From: Prevotella sp.
GTDB taxonomy: Bacteria > Bacteroidota > Bacteroidia > Bacteroidales > Bacteroidaceae
Direction of reading: 5' to 3'
DNA length: 49,363 nt
Assembly: GCA_022769825.1 (NCBI GenBank)
Contig: JALEJI010000030.1
Coordinates: forward strand, 1-49,363
Shown here: positions 43,327 to 49,363 of the stretch, one piece after another
Layout: each line of letters begins with the position of its first letter
Position numbering within the stretch: position 1 is the first letter of the stretch
Made by a program: the position numbers and the translations under genes
Notes under the pieces: model-generated
Databases searched by the model: none
What the model was told of the DNA's origin: nothing
What the model saw: only the letters and a program-made list of their open reading frames with translations

Positions 43327-44883
43327 TTACATATACGGTATCCAATAAGTCTTCTGCCTGATGAGCGTATTGACCACATGCAGGTTCTTGTCCTTGAAAG
43401 CTCCCTCGGGTACGGGCAGGACAAGCGCGCCGTTGAGCACGTCCTGCCGGGAGAGCGACGTAAACTTTCCTCTGAGCTCTGTTCGGTAAAGACCGTTTCT
43501 TATGATGTCGAAATAGCGGGCATCATTCTCGCAGATAAACTCTTTCTCCCTTTCCCGGAAGATAGCCATCTTCAGCCCCTCATTGTCTTTCTCCGCGGGA
43601 TAGGCGGATGCTCCGGCCCTGCTTCTGATAACGTTCAAGTCGCTGATGGCAGCATCCTCAGCCCCTGTTTTTGCCAGACACTCAGCGCGCAGCAGATAAA
43701 AATCGGCCAGCCGCCAGTAGACGTAATCAGCGTCTATTGTGCGGAAGGTCACGCCTGCCGGCGCTGACTGGTCGGGGTCAAAGACACCTGCCCTGAACTT
43801 ATAGGGGATGGCGTAGTCGATGCCGTCTACCTCATGCGGCGTGTCGGCCTCGTAGAAGAAGGCGGTGCGTCGCCCGTCGCCCTCCTCGTACATATCATTG
43901 ACGTGCGAGGCATAGAGACGCGCAGAGGTGCTGAACGCCAGGTCACCGAGCGTCGTGGTGTAATTGACCGGCCACCCGGTATACTCCAGGGCCGGTGTGT
44001 TGGGACTGACGGTATAGGCCGTACGGTTTTTGTCAAAGGTGATGGTGAAAATAGCCTCCTCGTTGCCGCCCTCTCTGTTGGAGAAGGCCTCACACAACTC
44101 TTCGGGTGAAGAGAAGAGACTATAGTCACCAACCTTGCCGTCAATCAGTTCTCCACAGTAGTTGATAGCCTGGCTATAAGCTTCCCGCGCGTCGCCTTTG
44201 ATACCGTAGAGGTCTATCATGCTTCCTTTCCAGGCATAGAGCTGAGCCAAAAGCGCCGCGCAAGTGCCCCGGGAAGCTATCTGCTTGTCGGTGATGGCAT
44301 TGCCGTTAAGATCTCTCAAGTCCTTGCTAAGTGGCAGGAGATCGTAAGCTCTGCGAGCATGGGCGATAGCAGTATCAATGACCTCAGCCTGAGGGGAGAG
44401 ACCATAGGCGGTGAAGGTCTTCGAGTCTTTCGTAATAATGACATCTCCATATCGCTGTGTCAGAACCAAATAAGCCAGGCCTAAAGCAAAATGTGCCTGC
44501 CCGGAGTAATAATTGTAGCGGTCACGGCTCAGATCCCTGGTACGGTGGATATTGTCGAGCAGCAAGTTGCTCTCATAGATGATATTGTAGATGTCATTCC
44601 AATCCTGCTGGGCATTGACAACACTCACAGGATTCCATTCCCGCACCGATTCGTTGTCACTCAGCTCATCAGCGAGCGAGCCGGCAGTATCAAAGACTGG
44701 ATCATCCTTGATGGCCGTATTGATGTAATAGTTAATGGAAGTAGCAGTGGCATTAAGCTCTGTTTCTGTATTGAATGAGTTGGCGTATGTCAGCGCATTC
44801 TCTGGGGTCTCATCGAGACTGCATGCCGTGTTAAGCAGAAGACCGCTTAACGCCAGTACTGTATATAGATATTTCTTCTTCAT
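43327..44883 (-). CDS. RagB/SusD family surface lipoprotein
   Basis: A 518-residue SusD-type lipoprotein with lipobox LLLNTAC (cysteine 21), followed by SLDETPE, an acidic surface-export-like signal. The TPR-like core appears as YYSGQAHFALGLAYLVLTQRYGDV near residue 130. The RagB/SusD C-terminal signature is AECLAKTGAEDAAISDLNVIRSRAGAS, with FREREKEFICENDARYFDIIRNG after it. It forms the lid of the SusC channel and binds ligand at the cell surface. SusC lies 39 bases upstream. Confidence 0.95.
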   Translation of the reverse strand: MKKKYLYTVLALSGLLLNTACSLDETPENALTYANSFNTETELNATATSINYYINTAIKDDPVFDTAGSLADELSDNESVREWNPVSVVNAQQDWNDIYNIIYESNLLLDNIHRTRDLSRDRYNYYSGQAHFALGLAYLVLTQRYGDVIITKDSKTFTAYGLSPQAEVIDTAIAHARRAYDLLPLSKDLRDLNGNAITDKQIASRGTCAALLAQLYAWKGSMIDLYGIKGDAREAYSQAINYCGELIDGKVGDYSLFSSPEELCEAFSNREGGNEEAIFTITFDKNRTAYTVSPNTPALEYTGWPVNYTTTLGDLAFSTSARLYASHVNDMYEEGDGRRTAFFYEADTPHEVDGIDYAIPYKFRAGVFDPDQSAPAGVTFRTIDADYVYWRLADFYLLRAECLAKTGAEDAAISDLNVIRSRAGASAYPAEKDNEGLKMAIFREREKEFICENDARYFDIIRNGLYRTELRGKFTSLSRQDVLNGALVLPVPEGAFKDKNLHVVNTLIRQKTYWIPYM

Positions 44884-44922
44884 GATTAAGACATTTAATA
44901 AAGGAGGGCCTCCATCATCGGA

Positions 44923-47900
44923 TTAAAACTTGAGGTTCACTCCAAAGGTTATCTTTCTGTTCAACGGATAGGTATTACCATCATCCTTTCCGGTATAAGG
45001 GTCTATGGTCTCCGGGTCCGTACCCGAATAGTTGGACAAGAGGAAGAGGTTCTCAGCCGACATATATACAAAGGCTTCTTTAAGAAAGGTCTTGGCAAGC
45101 AGACCCTTCGGCAGCTTATAGCCCAGCACCATTTGTTTGAGTCGAAGGAAGGACACCGTCTCGATATTGGAATCGATGTTGCCGTCAAACTGCCCCACAT
45201 AGCCATCGTCGGCAAACTCCAGGGAGGGATAGTCGGTCTCGTCGCCGGGAGCCTGCCAGAATGACACCTTGCGATAGTCGTTCATGATGACGCCAAAATT
45301 CTTGTTGAAAAGGAAGGCCGAGTTCTTGACCATGTTCATGACCTTGCGCCTGAAGGTATAATTGAAAAGGATATCGAGCGAGAGACCCTTCCATTCCACA
45401 TGGCTGCTGATGCCGCCATAGGCCGCGGGGATGGTACTGCCGGCATAGTACATGTCCTGCATGTCGATGACACCGTCGGAGTTCTGGTCCTTGATCTTCC
45501 TTCCGCCTACACGAAGGGGATAGAGGGAATTGCCGAAAACCAGAGGCTGCTTCTCGCCGGTCTCCTTGTAATAATAGGGGATCTGCGACTCGTCCTGCAC
45601 GATGCCCTCGTCCTTGTAGGTATAGATACCATAGATGGGCCGCCCTATGACCTTGTCTTCCAGATCGATATTGCCGGGTGTCTTCTTGAGCCTGTTACGG
45701 TCATGCGACAAGGTGAAGCCCAAGGTCCACTTGAACTTGTCGTTGCTGATGACATCTGCTTCTCCCTCTATCTCAAGACCTTCGTTGAGGATGGCCGAAG
45801 CGTTGCTCCACATCTTGTCGGCAAGGTAGACGTTGCCCGGCATAGGGATCTGCATGAGCAGGGCATGCGAGTATTTGCTGTAATAGTCGAACTTAAAGCG
45901 CAGCCTGTAGTCGAGGAACTGCAGGTCCAGGCCTATATCGGTCTGGTCTGTCTTCTCCCAGGTAAGGTCGTTGTTGGCAAAAGTCTGGGGAATGAGTCCC
46001 AGCGTACCCAGGTAGGTGTTCGACTCCTGCATGATGCCTTGAGCCAGGTATGCTTCCTGGAATTTCTGTCCGGACCGTCCCCACGATGCCCTGAGCTTAC
46101 CAAAGCTCAACCACCACAGAGGCTTCATAAACGCTTCCTCGCTGAAGACCCAGCCAGTGCCCACGGCCGGAAAGGTACCCCACCGGGTGTTACGACCGAA
46201 GACCGACGAACCGTCGCTGCGAAGCGAGAACTCGACGAGGTAACGGCGCTTGTAGTTGTAGGCAAAACGTCCGAGGAAACTCAGCATCGACTGTACTTCC
46301 TTGTTGGAGCCGAAAGTCTGGAGAGCCTCATAGGTTCCGTATTCGTTCTGACGTATGGTCGGCCAGCCGTCTCCCACATAGATGACGTTGTTCGTCGGAC
46401 CGCCCTGCGCCGTGCCGGAGATCAACTGCAGCAGATCGTGGTTCCACGTCGTACCGGCAAGCAGCTCGAAGTTATGATTCTTCTTCAGCGTGAAGTTATA
46501 AGTCAGTGTGTTTTCTGTCTGAAGATTGGTCATCATGACATTGCTTCCCCCTGCTTCCGAGAGTTTGTTCTGCGTGAGATAGGTTGGAAGGAAGGAGTAG
46601 GAACGCGTCATATAATGATCGAGAGCAAAGGTGGAGCTAAAGCGCAGGCCTTTCAGTAACTCATAGTTCAGACCGAGGTTCACGCGGATATTGTAGTTGC
46701 TGTTCTCCCGTTTGATGTCTCTCAGGTTCTTCACAGCTTCCTCCTCAGCCACGCTCCCCTTTCCTGGCAGGAGTGTTGAGGTTGCCTTCGGGTCAAAGGT
46801 TAGTCCCTGTATCTTTCCCATGTCGCTTCCTGCGTTCTTGCTGGCGTAGGAGAGGTTGATACGGCTGAACATGTTCAGCTTCGTGGAGAGCTTGAAATCG
46901 AGATTGGAAAGCAGGCTCACACGCTGAAAGCTGGAACTAATCATAATACCCTTCTCATCGTAGAAACCGGCATTGAGCATGTAGCGGACATTGTCCGTTC
47001 CCCCATTGATGATAACGTTGGTCTTCGTCACACGCCCCACCCTAAACGCATATTTCCACCAATTGGTTCTGTTGTTATAGAAAGGATTGAGCGAGTCTTG
47101 CGCCATTGCCGGCAGCGCAGACCACTTGTCCGACAGCTTACCATTTCTCCAAAGATAATCGTAAGCACCGTCACCATCGGCATCCCATCCCCACGTGTCG
47201 TTATATCCTTGTGGCAGGACCGTCGTGTTGTTCATGTAGTCGTAGTGACCGATGCGTTGGTTTCTGCTCAACAGCAAGGCGAAGTCGCGCTCTCCCTTGC
47301 CTTGGATCTGGGTGGGCGTGACAGGCAGCCAGGAAAGCGACTGCGAGACGTTCACCCCGACCGTTGTCTTGCCGCTCTTTCCCTTCTTGGTCGTGATGAG
47401 TATTACTCCGTTGGATGCACGGGAGCCGTAGAGGGAGGCCGAAGCCGCATCCTTCAAAACCTCTACCGACTCGATGCTCGAGGGATCAAGAGAGGCGAGC
47501 GTGTTGATGCCGCCGGTCTGCGTCCCGGTGGTAGAGACGACAGGCACGCCATCGATGACGTAGAGTGGCGAGCCGTCGTTCACGCCTTGCAGGTTAAGCG
47601 AGCTGTAACCGCGAATAAGAACCTGAGAGCCACCACCACCCGGCGTTCCCGACAGGTTATTGACCTCTACACCGGCCATGCGCCCCTGGAGCAGCGTCTC
47701 TAACGTCGCATTGGGTACATTCTGCAGATCTTTCGACTTCACGGTCGAGATTGAGCCCACAAGGTCGTGCGTGCTGCGCTTGCCGTAGGCAATGACTGTC
47801 ACCTGGTCAAGATTGTAATTGGACGCTTTGAGCCGTATCTTCCTTATGTCGGCCTCTGTGTTGACACGTATGTTTTGCGATTCATAACCGATACAAGTCA

Positions 47901-48414
47901 CCGTGACATCTGCGGGAAAGCGGCTTACGGCGAAACTGAAGCGGCCGTCGTCTGCCGAGGTCGTACCATTGGACGTGCCGTTCTCCTTAATGGTGGCATA
48001 GCTCACCGGGTGCCCCTTGTCGTCCGTGATCATACCCGACAGTCTGCGGCCCTGCCCTGTTTCCTGATTCAGGGCAGTGATACGTATCGTATCGTTGCTG
48101 AGCTGATAGGTAAGCGGGAGATACCGGATCACGCTCTTGACGGCTGTCAATCCATCGGAACCGTCAAAGGAAACAGTCAGGGTGTCATTGAGATTCTTCA
48201 AGTCGTTCCCATAGACAATAGGGTAATCACCGGCACGATTAATGTAATTCAAGATATATGCCAGTGTCTTGCCCCGGAAAGAGATAGAGAACGTTTTTCT
48301 GTTCGCCACCTCCTGTGCTGTTACATGACCAGCACCTATCGCAAAGAACAACAAGAGAAAGCAGGTCTTCAGGCTGATCGAAGCCTTTAGATAGTACGAG
48401 ATGCCTTTATGCAT
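44923..48414 (-). CDS. SusC/RagA TonB-linked outer-membrane channel with STN domain
   Basis: A 1163-residue protein. After the signal peptide (to about residue 33) comes a secretin/TonB short N-terminal (STN) domain, residues 40-112: TFSISFRGKTLAYILNYIN... A carboxypeptidase-regulatory beta domain follows (RRLSGMITDDKGHPVSYATI; residues 120-195). The plug has LLQGRMAGVEVNNLSG, SQVLIRGYSSL, PLYVIDGVPV and SIESVEVLKDAASASLYGSRASNGVI. The barrel ends KITFGVNLKF. STN domains usually transmit a signal to an anti-sigma factor, but no sigma or anti-sigma gene lies within the 900 bases upstream. First gene of a six-gene operon with a strong promoter. Confidence 0.96.
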   Translation of the reverse strand: MHKGISYYLKASISLKTCFLLLFFAIGAGHVTAQEVANRKTFSISFRGKTLAYILNYINRAGDYPIVYGNDLKNLNDTLTVSFDGSDGLTAVKSVIRYLPLTYQLSNDTIRITALNQETGQGRRLSGMITDDKGHPVSYATIKENGTSNGTTSADDGRFSFAVSRFPADVTVTCIGYESQNIRVNTEADIRKIRLKASNYNLDQVTVIAYGKRSTHDLVGSISTVKSKDLQNVPNATLETLLQGRMAGVEVNNLSGTPGGGGSQVLIRGYSSLNLQGVNDGSPLYVIDGVPVVSTTGTQTGGINTLASLDPSSIESVEVLKDAASASLYGSRASNGVILITTKKGKSGKTTVGVNVSQSLSWLPVTPTQIQGKGERDFALLLSRNQRIGHYDYMNNTTVLPQGYNDTWGWDADGDGAYDYLWRNGKLSDKWSALPAMAQDSLNPFYNNRTNWWKYAFRVGRVTKTNVIINGGTDNVRYMLNAGFYDEKGIMISSSFQRVSLLSNLDFKLSTKLNMFSRINLSYASKNAGSDMGKIQGLTFDPKATSTLLPGKGSVAEEEAVKNLRDIKRENSNYNIRVNLGLNYELLKGLRFSSTFALDHYMTRSYSFLPTYLTQNKLSEAGGSNVMMTNLQTENTLTYNFTLKKNHNFELLAGTTWNHDLLQLISGTAQGGPTNNVIYVGDGWPTIRQNEYGTYEALQTFGSNKEVQSMLSFLGRFAYNYKRRYLVEFSLRSDGSSVFGRNTRWGTFPAVGTGWVFSEEAFMKPLWWLSFGKLRASWGRSGQKFQEAYLAQGIMQESNTYLGTLGLIPQTFANNDLTWEKTDQTDIGLDLQFLDYRLRFKFDYYSKYSHALLMQIPMPGNVYLADKMWSNASAILNEGLEIEGEADVISNDKFKWTLGFTLSHDRNRLKKTPGNIDLEDKVIGRPIYGIYTYKDEGIVQDESQIPYYYKETGEKQPLVFGNSLYPLRVGGRKIKDQNSDGVIDMQDMYYAGSTIPAAYGGISSHVEWKGLSLDILFNYTFRRKVMNMVKNSAFLFNKNFGVIMNDYRKVSFWQAPGDETDYPSLEFADDGYVGQFDGNIDSNIETVSFLRLKQMVLGYKLPKGLLAKTFLKEAFVYMSAENLFLLSNYSGTDPETIDPYTGKDDGNTYPLNRKITFGVNLKF

Positions 48415-48766
48415 GTTAGATAAAAGATTAATTAAAATATAGATTTTGCAAAGTTAACTAAATGTTTTAGCTTATGCAAAAATTATCACTAAATAATGCG
48501 ATATTTTTATAATTCCACGCTCTTACTGCCAACTATGCCTAAAAATCCAACGTAACATGCCTAAATGTCTCTGACTTCCGAACTCAAACCATTCACGATC
48601 GCGTCACATTCGAGGCAGGATCGTGACACAACTGAGGCACGACGACATGCTTGCGTTGAGAAATGGACAAGAAAGGGGAATCCCTACGTTAAAATAGGAG
48701 AAAAGGCTATGACATATAATCTTTTTGCACTATTTTTGCAAGCAGAATAATAGAAAAGATATAGCT
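48415..48766. other. Spacer with divergent promoters
   Basis: Carries the SusC promoter (48449-48480, leftward) and a plus-strand TATTTTTG element (48731-48738) for the glycine-zipper gene. The rest, including a short plus-strand frame at 48565-48750, shows no gene features. Confidence 0.6.
48449..48480 (-). promoter_or_regulatory. Promoter of the SusCD-M16 operon
   Basis: Read leftward: TTTG (48480-48477), 20-base spacer, TAACTTTG (48456-48449). Leader about 30 bases. It matches the housekeeping consensus, which argues against strict dependence on an extracytoplasmic sigma factor. Confidence 0.8.
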
Positions 48767-49048
48767 ATGAAAAAGTCATTTGTCATTGGAATGTCAGCCT
48801 TGCTGCTCCTTGGCAGCTGCGACACGTACACCGGAGCGGGCGCCTACATGGGCACGACATTAGGCAGTATTTTCGGCTCAGCCATCGGCGGTATCGCCGG
48901 AGGACCTCACGGAAGTGACGTGGGCACCGTGGTCGGCATGATCGGCGGTGCCGTGGCCGGCGCTGCCATCGGACAGGCTACCGACCAAAAGCAACAGGCC
49001 CAGCGGGAGGCTGACATAGCAGACATGCGCGCAAAAAATGCGCACTAG
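48767..49048 (+). CDS. Glycine-zipper lipoprotein
   Basis: A 93-residue lipoprotein: MKKSFVIGMSALLLLGSC, with cysteine 18 as lipidation site. The rest is a glycine-zipper membrane segment (GAYMGTTLGSIFGSAIGGIAGG and VGMIGGAVAGAAIG, GxxxG spacing) followed by a charged tail. Similar YMGG-type proteins are small envelope or stress-linked lipoproteins of unknown role. The ATG at 48767 is chosen because it opens a normal lipoprotein signal; the frame start at 48725 would add 14 unrelated residues and overlap the promoter region. Confidence 0.8.
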   Translation: MKKSFVIGMSALLLLGSCDTYTGAGAYMGTTLGSIFGSAIGGIAGGPHGSDVGTVVGMIGGAVAGAAIGQATDQKQQAQREADIADMRAKNAH

Positions 49049-49067
49049 GAGTTACAAATACCCCATT

Positions 49068-49148
49068 ATAACTCTATCTTTTGTCATAAAACGCCTCTTT
49101 ATAGCTCTATCTTTTGTCACGAAACATCCATTTATAACTCTATCTTTT
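49068..49148. repeat. 33-bp tandem repeat, three copies
   Basis: The core ATAACTCTATCTTTT (middle copy ATAGCTC...) recurs at 49068-49082, 49101-49115 and 49134-49148 with a period of exactly 33 bases. The period is a multiple of three, so the minus strand reads as an 11-residue repeat (KDRVI.../KDRAI...), but no valid gene is formed. It sits between the glycine-zipper gene and the AAA ATPase. Confidence 0.85.
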
Positions 49149-49169
49149 AGCAAAGTTAACATGAAGTAA

Positions 49170-49200
49170 TTGCATATCTCGTTAATAATCAGTATTTTTG
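49170..49200 (+). promoter_or_regulatory. Promoter of the AAA ATPase gene
   Basis: TTG (49170-49172), 20-base spacer, TATTTTTG (49193-49200). The ATG follows 29 bases downstream. Confidence 0.7.
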
Positions 49201-49229
49201 CAGCCATATAATCATTAAGACGCAAAGAT

Positions 49230-49363
49230 ATGGATAAATACTTGTCAAGAAGCATCGACCAGGCTTTACTGGAATGGAAGGATAATCCTCGAAGAAAACC
49301 GCTTTTGGTGAGGGGCGCCCGACAGGTAGGCAAGTCGAGCACCATTCGGCATTTAGGCAAGAA
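49230..49363 (+). CDS. AAA-family ATPase (AAA_14/DUF4143 type), N-terminal part
   Basis: The first 44 codons are visible: MDKYLSRSIDQALLEW, then RRKPLLVRGARQVGKSSTI. The Walker A motif is GARQVGKSS (residues 29-37), and the ARQVGKS wording is typical of the AAA_14/DUF4143 ATPases that occur in many copies in Bacteroidota genomes. The gene runs past the right edge. Function of the family is not well defined. Confidence 0.85.
   Translation, partial: MDKYLSRSIDQALLEWKDNPRRKPLLVRGARQVGKSSTIRHLGK

Noticed and set aside
49052..49360. Minus-strand frame with an 11-residue KDRVI-type repeat
   Set aside because: It runs through the 33-bp DNA repeat and the promoter of the ATPase gene and overlaps that gene; the repeat explains the pattern.

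Overview
The window reads as chromosomal DNA of a Bacteroidota bacterium, most likely a Prevotella-group (Prevotellaceae) species. The evidence is gene content (SusC/SusD pair, DUF4837 lipoprotein beside RlmN, RibBA beside a long LptF/G permease, ExbB-ExbD-ExbD-TonB with an orphan PstS-like protein, PnuT-type thiamine operon) and the repeated promoter motif TTTG/TTG - 19 to 20 bp - TAnnTTTG, which is the Bacteroidota primary sigma-factor signature. There is no phage, CRISPR array or large accessory island; the left edge carries part of a group II intron.

Layout. 1-405: 5' (ribozyme) part of a group II intron on the minus strand, its reverse transcriptase lying beyond the left edge. 486-998: small exported YwqK/MORN-type protein. 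999-2024: gene-free, with short tandem and inverted repeats. 2025-5768 (minus): TonB-C-domain protein, then an AmpG-like MFS permease overlapping a SpoIID/LytB-type protein, probably peptidoglycan recycling. 5861-10379 (plus): rlmN, DUF4837 lipoprotein, a pdxA homologue that lacks the catalytic histidines, and a YbhN-type membrane protein. 10482-10765: two identical tRNA-Arg(ACG) genes with promoter and terminator. 10837-12862: a small membrane protein, a SlyD-type isomerase with a repeated His/Cys tail, and a broken gene remnant. 12898-16753 (plus): TPP riboswitch followed by outer-membrane receptor, thiamine pyrophosphokinase and PnuT transporter, i.e. a complete thiamine salvage operon. 16837-18948: a second TonB-dependent receptor. 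19117-24664 (minus): ExbB, two ExbD, TonB, PstS-like lipoprotein and a TPR protein, an energy-transduction cluster. 24810-29911 (minus): aminotransferase, small membrane protein, ribBA and lptF/G. 30198-31112: AEC transporter. 31224-31550 (minus): two tRNA-Glu(CTC) and tRNA-Ser(GCT). 31952-33529: FadL/OmpP1 protein. 33764-37371 (minus): rpsL-rpsG-fusA-rpsJ. 37812-48414 (minus): a six-gene SusC-SusD locus with a fasciclin lipoprotein, an acidic-tailed lipoprotein, a thioredoxin-fold protein and an M16 metalloprotease. 48767-49363 (plus): glycine-zipper lipoprotein and the start of an AAA ATPase.

How the parts fit. Several units concern import across the outer membrane: two TonB-dependent receptors and one SusCD pair need an ExbB/ExbD/TonB motor, and one is present here. 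The strongest candidates for something new are (a) the pdxA-position gene at 7957-9108, which keeps the PdxA fold signatures but has replaced all three metal-binding histidines and a fourth catalytic histidine, and (b) the SusCD-fasciclin-thioredoxin-M16 operon, which looks like a dedicated peptide or protein-derived nutrient system rather than a glycan locus. All functional assignments come from reading sequence motifs and family knowledge; no database search was run.
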